A stretch of DNA of 64,000 nucleotides from CAXBDP01 sp041689935 (GCA_041689935.1 JBDNFI010000051.1:1-64000); one strand, 5' to 3'. Shown: positions 42,134-51,862, numbered from the stretch's first letter. The notes: generated from the sequence alone by a model not told the origin. Numbers and translations: made by a program.

Positions 42134-42979
42134 ATGTATCCATTTGCCTACTTCAATGGCCAAATCCTAAACTATCAAGCCATTGCCATGGCGCCCAATG
42201 ATTTATCTGTATTGCGCGGATATGGAATTTTCGACTTTTTTAGAGTGCAAGGTGGAGTTCCTTTGTTTTTAGAAGACTACTTGCACCGTTTCCAGCAATC
42301 GGCGAAGAGGATGATGCTGCCATTGCCTGAAAGTACTGAGGAGTTGAAAAGGATAATTACCGATTTACAATTCAAAAATGGGATGATGGATAGTGGCTTT
42401 AGGTTAATTCTCACAGGCGGAGCAAGTCACGATGCCTTTAGTATCGGAAAGCCAAATTTGGTGATTTTGCACGAGGAATTGCAAATGGTGCCAAGTGAAA
42501 TCCGTGAAAATGGAGGCAAACTTATCTCTTATCAATACCAAAGAGATGAACCAAAAATAAAAACTATAAATTATTCTGTACCTGTCCGATTGAAAGCCCA
42601 GGGCAAAATGGGTGATGCTTTGGATGTGCTTTATCACGACGGAGAGTTTATTTATGAGACTTCGCGATGCAATTTCTTTCTTGTTCGGAATGAGGAGATT
42701 TTTACTTCTGATGAGGGTGTGCTGGAAGGAGTGACTAGAAAGCAGTGCCTCCAATTGGCGCGGCAGACCTTTAAAGTGAATCTTCGTAAGCTACATTGGG
42801 CCGATGTAAAGGAAGCGGATGAGGCGTTCATTACCAGCACCACCAAATCCATTCAAGCGATCACGCAGATTGATGAACGTATGATTGGCAATGGTTCTGT
42901 GGGATTGACTACTTTGGCTCTTACAAAAATGTTTGAACAAGAAGTGGGAAGCTATATCGCAAAATCAATTGATATATAG
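42134..42979 (+). CDS. Class IV aminotransferase (branched-chain / D-amino acid / ADC lyase group)
   Basis: 281 aa PLP enzyme. Family landmarks: LRGYGIFDFFRVQGG at about residue 27, KTINYSVPVRLKAQ carrying the PLP lysine, then GEFIYETSRCNFFLVR and GVLEGVTRKQCLQLAR. Members are branched-chain aminotransferases, D-amino-acid transaminases or aminodeoxychorismate lyase; the last is usually similar in size, but the subgroup cannot be decided here. Cytoplasmic and apparently monocistronic. Confidence 0.85.
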   Translation: MYPFAYFNGQILNYQAIAMAPNDLSVLRGYGIFDFFRVQGGVPLFLEDYLHRFQQSAKRMMLPLPESTEELKRIITDLQFKNGMMDSGFRLILTGGASHDAFSIGKPNLVILHEELQMVPSEIRENGGKLISYQYQRDEPKIKTINYSVPVRLKAQGKMGDALDVLYHDGEFIYETSRCNFFLVRNEEIFTSDEGVLEGVTRKQCLQLARQTFKVNLRKLHWADVKEADEAFITSTTKSIQAITQIDERMIGNGSVGLTTLALTKMFEQEVGSYIAKSIDI

Positions 42980-43013
42980 TGGATTAAGGCTTAATATTAG
43001 TTATATTTCATAC

Positions 43014-43186
43014 GTCTTCTTTCAGCGTTCGCAGCGACTAAACTCCTTTTTTTAGCATTTGCAAAGTTTTATGCGAAGTTCGCGCAAACGGTAATTTTCT
43101 TCTTTGCAATCTCTGCGTCTTCTCTCAGCGTTCGCGGCGATTAAATTCATCTTTTTAGAAACCGCAAAAAGCGCAAAGGGTATTTT
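43014..43186. repeat. Degenerate intergenic repeat of the GCGCAAAG / TCTGCGTCTTC type
   Basis: Two related blocks, 43014-43044 and 43117-43146, share TCAGCGTTCGC, then GCGA-TAAA. Between and after them are TTTGCAAAG, CTCTGCGTCTTC and GCGCAAAG words. Such low-complexity runs of G-C-rich 8-12 base words (CTTTGCG, CTCTGCG) recur as intergenic dispersed elements in many environmental bacterial genomes. It lies between the convergent ends of the aminotransferase and DUF5686 genes. Confidence 0.6.
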
Positions 43187-43226
43187 TCTACTCAGCGGCC
43201 TGTGCGTTCAAATTTTTTTTCTGACA

Positions 43227-45860
43227 TTAATCATCACTCGTGGAAATCGAGATTATGGTAGCAATTCCAATTCGCAAGCCTACCTCTTCGTATTTCCAGT
43301 CATTAAAGCCTGCGGCTACCTCTACTCTGAACAATCTGAATATATTATCGACAGAGTAGCCAAATTCTGAATAGTGTGGCGATCCATTGGTTTTGAGGTA
43401 ATTCACAAAAATATTTTCTCTTAAACCACTAATGCGAACAAGCGGAAGTTGCGTCAATAAGAATTTTCGAAACTGGTAATGGGTATGTCCAGAGACGTAA
43501 TTCTGGTTTGTACTATAATTGTAATAATCTAACAAACGGAAAGCTCCTGCTGGTCTTAGACTACTTAAAATGGTGCGATTACCGTCAAAATGTTTATGAT
43601 CCATGAAATAGGTTTGTCTGTTGTTCAGAAAGCTTCCAGCTTTCAGCTCAAATTCTAAATCGCCACTGATTCCAAATCGAAATCCATGATTCAAGCCCAG
43701 TTCTATGTGATCAAAATCTACCGAACTATTGGCCACATTGTTAATTCCTTTTCTGTAAAGGAGTAATATTTCTGGAGAACTACTAAAATCGCTTATTCTA
43801 CGACCATTTACAATCCTGTATTGAACCAAAGGCTTAAAGCTTATCTCAGTTTGAAAAATCAATGCATTATGCGTTTCGAATCCAGTATTAGCCAAGTCTA
43901 TATTCACAGGTCTGTTTGGTGTGTAAACCCTTTCTCCTTTATTGTATAAGCTAATATCTGAGGTGTTGAACAATTCAGATCTTTGGGCATATTCAAGTTG
44001 TCCTTTAATGCTCCAATGCTCGCCTTTTTGCCAAGTAGCCGAAATTTGCCCGTAGGTTTTTTCGAAAAGCTTCATGAAGTTTTGGCGATATAATAAAGAC
44101 GTCAAAGTGTTAATATGCGGGTGGATAGGCATAGTCACTGTATTGAACTGATCTACAAATTTCCCGCCTTCCACATCCAGTCTAAAGGATGGCTTGCCTG
44201 CTCTAGCAAATTTACGGTAACTAAAAGCTGCTTTTCCGTAAAAATCTTCACTAGAAAAGCCATACCTCACCAATGGTTTAAACTCAATCCTACGTCGCAA
44301 ACTATCATAATTGTAGGTAAGAGAGGCACCTATATTTGTATTAAATCCTTCTACTGTATTATAATAAACTTGCGTTATGTTATTGTCTATCCCTAATCTA
44401 AGCTTAGGGCCAAGTCGGTAAGAACTGCCAAAAATTAAATGGGTTGGCTTAAATTTTTGTCTTCTTATTACTCCGGTTGTATCTATTCCAGTTAGTTCAA
44501 CTTGCCTAATCACGGCGACGCTATCGTCCCTTTTATAGCCTTTCAACTCTTTATTTGTCAAAGGTAAAGGGCGGATGGTTTCCCAATAGCTAGAATCTCT
44601 TTTGGTTGCTAACGAATCCGTTTTAAAATTTCGGACAGAAACGACTTCTGGTTCTTCACTTTGTTCGATTTGCTCTTTTTCAAATTCATTGATCATTTTG
44701 CGAAATTGCTTTCTTGTCATTTCGTCTGGATTGGCAATTTCACTGTCTCTTTGGGCAATTATACTAGGTTCAGCTTTTCTAATTTCTTCTGGTACTTCTT
44801 CAATTTTCTCGTCAATAATTTTGATTTGGGTAGCCATGATTTGCTCATTCAAGCTCACATTGTAATTGCTCAATGAAGCGAGATAATTATATCGACCCTT
44901 GAAGCCAAGCATCTTTCCACTAAACTCAAACTGATGATTGATAGGCATCCAAACCAATGGCTCTACTGGAGCATACGTTTGCTTTACGTCTATTTGGAAT
45001 CCCAAGTAGTAGCTTGTCAAATCCAAACTATGGATGGCCCAAAGGTCTTCAATAATGAATATTTCGCCATCAAATACTTGTTCGCCACGAGATCTTGGTG
45101 TTACTTTTATTTTATTGACAATCATTTCATTTTCAACAAAACTGCCCAAATATTCGAATCTGTAATAAGCAAATGCTGATGTAGAAAGTGGCGAAACAGC
45201 CCCCGCAATATTATCTTCATAGAAAGAAGTAACGATGTAAGGAGTAGGAGAAGCGTTTTCTAAACCTTGACCTGAGGTACGAATGGAAATAACTTTTTCA
45301 TTGATTTCGTTAGGCTGTTTGAAACTAATAATACTAACTGACTCACTTGTGAATGCATCATCCACATTTATACCCTCATCTTTTAATGTCTTTTTCAGAA
45401 AAAATGGAACACCCTCAACCACACCAGTTCCTTTGAGATATACTTGCACATTAAAACTATCATACTGCAATAAGTGATATTTGGCTTTGGCGATGGCTTT
45501 GCGCATTATGGTGTAGGCTGCATCTTCTTTACCGCTTTTTACTACCACCTCCGAAAGGGTAAATCCCTGCTCTTGAAGCGTGAAATTAATTTCCTCCCAA
45601 GTATCGCTTATCGTTACTTGCCTTGTGGCAGAAGCATAGCCAATGTATTGTACTGCAATGGTATAGGTGCCAGGTATTAAACTTATTTCAAATTGCCCTT
45701 CCTCATTACTAGAAGCTCCTGTCTTGAGTTCCGAAATGTAAAGAGACGCAAAAGGCAGTATTTCACCTGTTGAAGAAATTACTTTTCCTTTGATACCCTG
45801 TGCGGATAATGAAGATATTTGTACAAGAAGAATGACTAGGATCAGTAAAGATTTTCTCAT
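43227..45860 (-). CDS. DUF5686 outer-membrane protein with carboxypeptidase-regulatory-like domain
   Basis: 877 aa from the ATG at 45860 (MRKSLLILVILL), which gives a good signal peptide (cut after SLSAQ); the longer frame adds an unlikely leader. Residues about 20-110 form a CarboxypepD_reg-like beta domain (GKVISSTGEILPFASLYIS). The remainder fits the DUF5686 family, ending in an outer-membrane barrel with C-terminal aromatic strands. Near 410-445 is a charged stretch (EKEQIEQSEEPEV). Function unknown; found throughout Bacteroidetes. Confidence 0.85.
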   Translation of the reverse strand: MRKSLLILVILLVQISSLSAQGIKGKVISSTGEILPFASLYISELKTGASSNEEGQFEISLIPGTYTIAVQYIGYASATRQVTISDTWEEINFTLQEQGFTLSEVVVKSGKEDAAYTIMRKAIAKAKYHLLQYDSFNVQVYLKGTGVVEGVPFFLKKTLKDEGINVDDAFTSESVSIISFKQPNEINEKVISIRTSGQGLENASPTPYIVTSFYEDNIAGAVSPLSTSAFAYYRFEYLGSFVENEMIVNKIKVTPRSRGEQVFDGEIFIIEDLWAIHSLDLTSYYLGFQIDVKQTYAPVEPLVWMPINHQFEFSGKMLGFKGRYNYLASLSNYNVSLNEQIMATQIKIIDEKIEEVPEEIRKAEPSIIAQRDSEIANPDEMTRKQFRKMINEFEKEQIEQSEEPEVVSVRNFKTDSLATKRDSSYWETIRPLPLTNKELKGYKRDDSVAVIRQVELTGIDTTGVIRRQKFKPTHLIFGSSYRLGPKLRLGIDNNITQVYYNTVEGFNTNIGASLTYNYDSLRRRIEFKPLVRYGFSSEDFYGKAAFSYRKFARAGKPSFRLDVEGGKFVDQFNTVTMPIHPHINTLTSLLYRQNFMKLFEKTYGQISATWQKGEHWSIKGQLEYAQRSELFNTSDISLYNKGERVYTPNRPVNIDLANTGFETHNALIFQTEISFKPLVQYRIVNGRRISDFSSSPEILLLYRKGINNVANSSVDFDHIELGLNHGFRFGISGDLEFELKAGSFLNNRQTYFMDHKHFDGNRTILSSLRPAGAFRLLDYYNYSTNQNYVSGHTHYQFRKFLLTQLPLVRISGLRENIFVNYLKTNGSPHYSEFGYSVDNIFRLFRVEVAAGFNDWKYEEVGLRIGIATIISISTSDD

Positions 45861-46313
45861 AAGTTTTATTTTACAGATGCTGAAAAGATATATAAAGGTT
45901 GCACAAAAGTGGAAATGAATCAATTTTTTACAATATTAAACGATTGGTTGGTTCTTAATACGGTTAAAGTCGCTATTAGGATGATGGGAAATACGAAAAT
46001 ATAGAGAATAACGGGTGAAGGCGGGAGGTGAGGGTTATTTATGGATATCTAGTGCTTCCTGAACTCTTACATTTCTTGAACCTATCAATTTAGTTTGACA
46101 AATATAGGCTCACTCAATCGCCTAACATTATATGAAATAGTTTGTGCTTCAGGTGCCCGGCTTCCAAAGCAGATACCCATTTACCTCCCGCTTTATTTGT
46201 CTGATTTGTGATTTTTATGATTTCTGGATTCTTTCCTTTTTTTGAATTCTATTTAATTAATCCTTCGAGTTTTTCCCTGAGAAATTGTTATCTCTGCGTA
46301 AAAGCTGGACTAG
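45861..46313. other. Intergenic region with two inverted octamer copies
   Basis: No gene seen in about 450 bases. It holds GCGGGAGG at 46021 (plus) and 46184 (minus), facing each other 155 bases apart, the closest opposing pair in the window, and then runs into the IS3 remnant. Confidence 0.6.
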
Positions 46314-46413
46314 TTATCCTGCGATTTTAAAGTTATAAAATTCATTCGGTGTTTTCATATTCAAAGCAGAATGTGGTGCAAATGTGTTGTATTGATCTAC
46401 CCATTGTTGTATT
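46314..46413 (-). mobile_element. IS3-family transposase C-terminal remnant
   Basis: The minus strand encodes QQWVDQYNTFAPHSALNMKT, then PNEFYNFKIAG and a stop. The YN-xx-PHSALxxxTP wording is the end of the DDE transposase (OrfB) of IS3-family elements. About 33 codons remain; the rest of the element is absent. It abuts a truncated nucleotidyltransferase gene. Confidence 0.8.
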
Positions 46414-46417
46414 TATC

Positions 46418-46600
46418 TCAAATATTCATGAGGTTTTCACCTCGTTCAATTAGGTCATCATTGTCAATTTCAATAAGCAAATCTACATCAAATTGATCGG
46501 TGATAGAAGAGCCGAAAGCATAAAGACTTATCACATTATGTGCCTTACATAATGAAATATAGTCAGCCATTTTATACTTTATTGATTCTATTAAGTTCAT
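46418..46600 (-). pseudogene. Truncated minimal nucleotidyltransferase (MNT) gene
   Basis: 60 residues with the nucleotidyltransferase motif: LYAFGSSITDQF, then DVDLLIEIDNDDLIERGENLM. A full MNT protein is about 95-110 aa. Here the GS...D-x-D spacing is shorter than usual, and the C-terminal half is missing where the IS3 remnant begins. MNT proteins usually pair with a HEPN partner as a toxin-antitoxin module; none is seen nearby. Probably inactive. Confidence 0.7.
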
Positions 46601-46780
46601 AATGCTAAAATGCTGGAAAATTCATTTCTTTTTGATTATGATTGGCCGATAATGAATCTGATTTTGGTGTAAGCACAGATATGATTTCGTGTTTTGGATC
46701 CTTTTATTATAGACGAATATCACGAAGATTATCAGGTATTAATTACCTAAAATTTTGTTCAGTTAGAGACAGTATCAATC

Positions 46781-47368
46781 TTAAAATTTATCGTCCGTCC
46801 AGAATTCAATATAACCATCAAGGTCATTTAGCTCTTCATTTATTTCATCAATTTTAAAATATTCGCTATCATATTCCTCACCTAACCATTCTATCATTTC
46901 TTTTCTCCCAGGATGTTTTTTATTGGCTAAAACATCTAGCATTTGGTAAAATCCTCCAACACCACCACAGTCCTCTGGCGGACAATTTAACTTTCCAGCT
47001 ATACAGCTTGGGTATTGGTTTTTAGGATCACGGGCTAAAAACTTCTCTACTAAAATTTTATGTCCCCATCCATCACCGAAATCATATTCGTACTTAAACG
47101 TTTCTTTTGGAGCCGTTATCATGCTACCCAGCGTCACTTCAGATGCTTTTAATATTCTACTTATACCAGACCCAAATTCATCATCGGGCTCTCCAATAAG
47201 GAAGTTTTTGAAATCAAATTCGTAAAGGTGGGAATTGAACCATCCCATAGAAATTTGGATGATGTGATGAAGCTCAAAAAAAGTAGTTTCCTTGTCCACA
47301 AGAATTCGTCTCCAAATTGGAGGCTTTGTCCCTTCGAGGGTGATCTTTAATTGAATAATCTCGTCCAT
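46781..47368 (-). CDS. Plasmid pRiA4b ORF-3 family protein
   Basis: 195 aa. It follows the family pattern: LKITLEGTKPPIWRRILV, then HHIIQISMGWFNSHLYEF, KYEYDFGDGWGHKILVE and PPEDCGGVGGFYQML with conserved cysteines. The family is widespread on plasmids and near transposons; its biochemical role is unknown. It stands alone next to IS and nucleotidyltransferase remnants, supporting an accessory spot. Confidence 0.87.
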   Translation of the reverse strand: MDEIIQLKITLEGTKPPIWRRILVDKETTFFELHHIIQISMGWFNSHLYEFDFKNFLIGEPDDEFGSGISRILKASEVTLGSMITAPKETFKYEYDFGDGWGHKILVEKFLARDPKNQYPSCIAGKLNCPPEDCGGVGGFYQMLDVLANKKHPGRKEMIEWLGEEYDSEYFKIDEINEELNDLDGYIEFWTDDKF

Positions 47369-47548
47369 GTCTAGTGTTTATGAAATGTGTGCCTTTTATA
47401 TTGAGTTGATCAAAATTAAATTAAAATTACGGTGGAAAATTATCAAGTCGAAAATTTCAGAACTAAGTATCTTACCTCTAAGCTAACGAACGTTTTTATT
47501 TATTTTGCACGCTTGTAATAACGGCTCAAAATTTCTAGTGATTCAGAA

Positions 47549-49033
47549 TCAATTTTCCAAAATAAATGCTCGAATATCGATAGCCAATTGTTTGAAATCA
47601 GGCTCGTTGTTGTACATCATGTGGCCACCTTCATAGTAGGTGAATTTCACTCTGTCCAGCACCATTCCATTTCTTGAGAAGGTGTATTCTGCATCGAGAA
47701 ATGGCGTAATCAAATCGTAATAGCCTGAGGCTACTAACACCCTTAATTCAGGATTTGTACGCATCGATTCACCTAAATCGCGACTGGTATTTACATAGTT
47801 GGGCTCGCCACCATAGTACCACTTCCACCTCCCGCCAATTTTACGGTTACTGGTAAGGTACGGATTTTCCATTTTCACTTGGAGCACATTGGCTAGGTAG
47901 TCATTAAAGGCTGCCGTATAGCCTGGTGTAGTCAAATAGCTCGATGCGTCTCCAAGCGTAGGCCTATCGGCTACATCATCCGCCTCATCGCCAGCGTATC
48001 TACCATCTAATGTGCCGATGGCCATTCCTTTATCCTTTAGCAATTCCTTTTTAAATCTTTGCATCTGTACTCGGTTATTGGAGCGTAAGATGTATTCTGC
48101 ATCCAAACCAATAAAGTAGCTCAGTCGATTGGCTAAGGCTGATTTTTCGGTAGTAGTCAAAAAGTCGCCTTTGTAGAGAGCAGGCAAATATTCATTATAA
48201 GCAAAGTCACGTGCTTCCTTGGCAAATTCTTCAATCGTTTTTCCCTGTCCTGCTTTTTTGTGATACCAAGCAGTAGTAGCCATACTTGGCAAATAAGTGA
48301 AATAGGAAGTGATATTATCTGGCGATGAAGTGGAGCCAGCATAATCTAGCGCTTGGGAAATCAGGATAATTCCATTCATGCCCATTGCACGTCCTCCTCC
48401 TTGCAATACTTTAGTGACTGCGGCAGCGCGGGTGGTTCCAAAGCTCTCACCAGCCATATATTTGGGCGACATCCAACGATTGTTGTCGGCTACCCAAGTA
48501 CGAATAAATTCCGCTACGGAAGCAGCATCCTCATTCAAGCCCCAATAGTCCTCTTCCTTGCCTTCGCCTATTACTCGGCTAAAACCAGTGCCTATCGGAT
48601 CCACAAACACTATATCAGTAATATCTAAAAGGAAATCCTCGTTTTTGATCACGGGCGGCTGATTCAGGCTTTTGCCTTGCATATAATTTCCTTCCACTTT
48701 CACTACCTGCGGCCCAAAAAAGCCCATGTGCAGCCAAATAGAAGCAGAGCCAGGCCCGCCATTGAATACAAATGTGACAGGACGATTCTTTTTGTTGGCC
48801 ACATCATCTTTGATATAGCTAATCGACCAAAAGGAAGCAACTTCATTGCCAGCATCATTTTTCAGAAAGGTTTCCTTTGCGATGGCTTGGTATTTTATTC
48901 TCTGGCCATTGAAGGTGTTTTCGTGCTGGGTAATAAATGATTGTGGCGTAAATGATGTTGAAATTATTGTGCTTTCCTGCGCAAATAGTAGGCTAGGTAT
49001 ACAGGCTAAAAGGAGAAGGATAAGTTTTTTCAT
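47549..49033 (-). CDS. Secreted S10-family serine carboxypeptidase-like peptidase
   Basis: 494 aa with a signal peptide (LLLLACIPSLLFAQ). S10 features: FNGGPGSASIWLHMG (oxyanion region), the nucleophile Ser197 in AGESFGTTRA, and near the end VASGYYDLITPFLDAEY (Asp) and YEGGHMMY (His). Removes C-terminal residues from peptides in the periplasm or outside the cell; substrate unknown. Alone in its transcript. Octamer copy at 47828. Confidence 0.9.
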   Translation of the reverse strand: MKKLILLLLACIPSLLFAQESTIISTSFTPQSFITQHENTFNGQRIKYQAIAKETFLKNDAGNEVASFWSISYIKDDVANKKNRPVTFVFNGGPGSASIWLHMGFFGPQVVKVEGNYMQGKSLNQPPVIKNEDFLLDITDIVFVDPIGTGFSRVIGEGKEEDYWGLNEDAASVAEFIRTWVADNNRWMSPKYMAGESFGTTRAAAVTKVLQGGGRAMGMNGIILISQALDYAGSTSSPDNITSYFTYLPSMATTAWYHKKAGQGKTIEEFAKEARDFAYNEYLPALYKGDFLTTTEKSALANRLSYFIGLDAEYILRSNNRVQMQRFKKELLKDKGMAIGTLDGRYAGDEADDVADRPTLGDASSYLTTPGYTAAFNDYLANVLQVKMENPYLTSNRKIGGRWKWYYGGEPNYVNTSRDLGESMRTNPELRVLVASGYYDLITPFLDAEYTFSRNGMVLDRVKFTYYEGGHMMYNNEPDFKQLAIDIRAFILEN

Positions 49034-49122
49034 GGCTAAACGTTTTTCGAAAGTATCATAGATTTAATGATAAAGCAATTATAAAATGATGGCGGGAGGG
49101 AAAAAGTATTCGATATGTTCTA

Positions 49123-49652
49123 CTATTTTGCCACCACACGCCTCCTCGGAAAAATTACCTTTCTTTTGGCAGAATCTGTTTTTGCCGAAATCTCAGCCAC
49201 CAATTGATTTTCATCTAATTTTAGTAAAATTGTTTTTATTGTGGAAAATCATGGCTTGAGTTTTCGAATACTAAATGCACTGCTTGGGAGGAGCTAAGTT
49301 TGCAAAGCACTGGCTCATTTTCATTTTGGCCATCTACGGTTGTAATTTAGTAGGTTTCTCCGTTACTGATCTGCCAATTTAGTCACTCTGTTACGATCGT
49401 ATCGCCTTCTCGCACGGCATAGCTGTATCCATTCATTGTCGGGTCATTATCTTTCTGCTAGGTTTCGAAGGTTGATATTTGGCTTTGGGTATATTCCCAA
49501 TTACCTATTAGCCAATTTGTTAATTCTTGGTCTAATCGTTTTTCTCCTCCCGCTTCTTTCTCCACAGCTGGAGGGCAGGAGGACATGAAGGCAAGCAATG
49601 ATAGGGTATAGATTGGAAACTGCTTTTTCTTATTTTTTACTAATAAATTCAC
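49123..49652 (-). pseudogene. DUF6265-like lipoprotein pseudogene with several in-frame stops
   Basis: An exported lipoprotein start (MNLLVKNKKK, then SSCPP with the lipid Cys) runs to TNWLIGNWEYTQ and meets a TAG at 49458. The same frame then reads on through NGYSYAVREGDTIVTE, LNWQISNGETY, ITTVDGQNENEPVL and VFENSSHDFPQ, each separated by a stop (TGA, TAA, TAA). The final part (NQLVAEISAKTD) is one frame off. The pieces are in the order of DUF6265 proteins as I know them. So it is one gene ruined by point mutations and a shift. Octamer copy at 49546. Confidence 0.75.
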
Positions 49653-49778
49653 CTAATATATACGGGATTATCATTTCAAAATATTTTTCATATTCTGAAT
49701 AGAGTTACCTTTTGAAAACATTAACTGAAAACATTAACTGAAATCATATTTAGAAAACTTGATTGCCTTTTTGCATGT

Positions 49779-49786
49779 TACCTTTG
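49779..49786 (+). promoter_or_regulatory. -7 promoter box of the TPR lipoprotein gene
   Basis: TACCTTTG fits TAnnTTTG and lies 22 bases before the ATG at 49809; a TTG lies 17 bases upstream, slightly closer than usual. Confidence 0.45.
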
Positions 49787-49808
49787 GGCAACCATATTAT
49801 CGACTCAG

Positions 49809-50828
49809 ATGCGTTTATTATCAATCCTTATTTTTAGTTTTTTGCTTATTAGTTGCGGTGAAACAACGGATACCAAAAAGCAACGATTTTTGTTGAAAGG
49901 AAACGAAAAACTCAATGAACGAGAATATCGGGAAGCCATTCGCTATTACAATGAGGCCGTATTGATAGACCCACAATACGCTGATGCACTGAATAATAGG
50001 GGAGTGGCATATAGCAGATTGGGGCAAGACGCACAAGCAGTGGCGGACTTCACCAATGCCACACTGGCCGAGCCAGACAGGATGGATGTGTTGTACAACC
50101 GTGCATTGTCTTCCATCCAAATCAAGGAGTATTATAGTGCTTTGGCAGACTTGGAAATCATTAAAAAAGTGTATCCAGATACGCCCACAGTGCATTTTAC
50201 CGAAGGTTTGGCGCAGTGGCAGCTCAAGAAATATCCTGAGGCAGTTGCTGCTTTCGATATCGCCGAAAGTCAAGATCCTTACAATGCGGAAATCTTTATC
50301 AATAGAGCCACACTTTTCTACTATTTGGGCGATTTTGAAAAAGCGCAAATAGATTTGAATAAAGGCCTAGTGCTCAATCCGAATGAGGCCAATGCCTACA
50401 ATGTGAAAGGACTAATAGCTGAGAAACAAGGAAATCTTGATTCGGCGTTTTATTGGGTAAATAAGGCGTTGGATTTGGTGCCTAACCAGCCGTATTACTT
50501 GAACAATAGAGGCTATTTCCATATTGTGCAGGAAAATTGGGAAGAAGCTGAAAAGGATATAAATCTGAGCATCCGAGGCGATTCCGATAACCCTTGGGCT
50601 TATCGGAACAAGGGTATCTTGTATTATTACAAGGGACGATTTAATGAAGCGTTGAGAAATTTACAGGTTGCCCAACAGATGGATCCAGAAGTGGAAGAAT
50701 TGGCCAATTATATTGGTTTGGTATTTTGGAGCTTGGACAGAAACGCCGAGGCGTGCGAAACTTGGCGGGAGGGTGCCGCTAAAGGGGATAACATAGCAGC
50801 GGATGCGTTAGCAGCAAATTGTACATAA
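49809..50828 (+). CDS. TPR-repeat lipoprotein
   Basis: 339 aa. Lipoprotein signal MRLLSILIFSFLLISCGE (Cys16). The rest is about eight tetratricopeptide repeats with the usual ALNNRGVAYSRLG and AYNVKGLIAEKQGN wording, forming a superhelix for protein contacts. Anchored in an envelope membrane facing the periplasm. Convergent with the next gene. Octamer copy near the end at 50765 (codons of WREG). Confidence 0.88.
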   Translation: MRLLSILIFSFLLISCGETTDTKKQRFLLKGNEKLNEREYREAIRYYNEAVLIDPQYADALNNRGVAYSRLGQDAQAVADFTNATLAEPDRMDVLYNRALSSIQIKEYYSALADLEIIKKVYPDTPTVHFTEGLAQWQLKKYPEAVAAFDIAESQDPYNAEIFINRATLFYYLGDFEKAQIDLNKGLVLNPNEANAYNVKGLIAEKQGNLDSAFYWVNKALDLVPNQPYYLNNRGYFHIVQENWEEAEKDINLSIRGDSDNPWAYRNKGILYYYKGRFNEALRNLQVAQQMDPEVEELANYIGLVFWSLDRNAEACETWREGAAKGDNIAADALAANCT

Positions 50829-50845
50829 CTTAAAAGCGCTTACTT

Positions 50846-51433
50846 TCAGTCCTTCTTCAAATAAATAACTTTCATGGAATCGCGGGTAGCAGTTAGTTTC
50901 AGATTGATAATTTGAGGATCATTTTTGAGAATAATTCTCAATGGTTCTAAATCCGCACTCTTGCCGATCATAAACCCATCGAACTGATCGCTTACAAACC
51001 ACTGCGCTTCATCGACCTTTTCACTTATGCGATTCCTAAATGCAGTACCATCATCCGATGGGTCGATCATTTTGATGCCATATTCCAGAAAGTGATAGCG
51101 AAGGATTTGGATTGTGTCGCCATTGGCTATACTTATTTTACCAATTTCGGTTACTTGAATAACCTCTATTTGATTATCGCCTTTAGCAGCTTTACTAATG
51201 CTTGCTTGTAATTGGTTCACCTCTGCATACCTCTCCGCTGTCACCAGCCACCAAGATTCGTATGCCGAATTATGAGCAATCCATCGAATATTGGGATAGG
51301 TCTCTGCCTCTATATCAAATGCCCATTCTGCTTCTGTAGTGAGAATTAGCAAATACTTCGTTTCCCCCTTATTTGCATTTTCTGCGAAAGAGTGCGAAAA
51401 TAAAAGGCATATTAAGCTAATGAAAAGGTTCAA
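50846..51433 (-). CDS. Exported protein of unknown function
   Basis: 195 aa with a signal peptide (FISLICLLFSHSFAE). The mature part has mixed strands and helices and no motif I recognise. Divergent from the thioesterase gene (30 bp between the starts), convergent with the TPR lipoprotein. Probably periplasmic. Confidence 0.55.
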   Translation of the reverse strand: MNLFISLICLLFSHSFAENANKGETKYLLILTTEAEWAFDIEAETYPNIRWIAHNSAYESWWLVTAERYAEVNQLQASISKAAKGDNQIEVIQVTEIGKISIANGDTIQILRYHFLEYGIKMIDPSDDGTAFRNRISEKVDEAQWFVSDQFDGFMIGKSADLEPLRIILKNDPQIINLKLTATRDSMKVIYLKKD

Positions 51434-51463
51434 TTTTATAATTTTAGATTTATCAATAAAGCT

Positions 51464-51862
51464 ATGAAGGATATTTTAGATAAAGTGCCTCCTTGTTTCG
51501 ATTTTTTGAAGGCCTCTATGCTTGAATATGGCAATGGAAAAGCCAAAATGAAATTTCTGCCAACAGAAGAAATGCTAAATCCATTTGGGATTATTCAAGG
51601 GGGTATTTTGGCTGGAATGCTCGATAATGTAATAGGCCCAGCTATTTTCTCACTCGCACCAAGACGGCCTACATGTACGCTGCAAATGAATATGAATTAT
51701 ATCGGTGCTGTAAAAGCCGGCGATGAGTTGATTGGTACAGCAGAAGTGATTCATTTCGGAAGAAGCCAAGTCTATGTAGAGGCCAAACTAATGCGAGGAG
51801 GTAAATTGATTGCTACGGCAACAAGCACAAACCTATTCTTGGATCTTGCACCTAGGCAATAA
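51464..51862 (+). CDS. PaaI-type hotdog thioesterase
   Basis: 132 aa hotdog-fold protein: NPFGIIQGGILAGMLDNVIGPA (long central helix with the IQGG turn that normally carries the active site), then LQMNMNYIGAVKAGDELIGTAEVIH. Hydrolyses acyl-CoA thioesters in the family; substrate unknown. The gene overlaps the 3' end of aceK by 11 bases (convergent). Confidence 0.85.
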   Translation: MKDILDKVPPCFDFLKASMLEYGNGKAKMKFLPTEEMLNPFGIIQGGILAGMLDNVIGPAIFSLAPRRPTCTLQMNMNYIGAVKAGDELIGTAEVIHFGRSQVYVEAKLMRGGKLIATATSTNLFLDLAPRQ

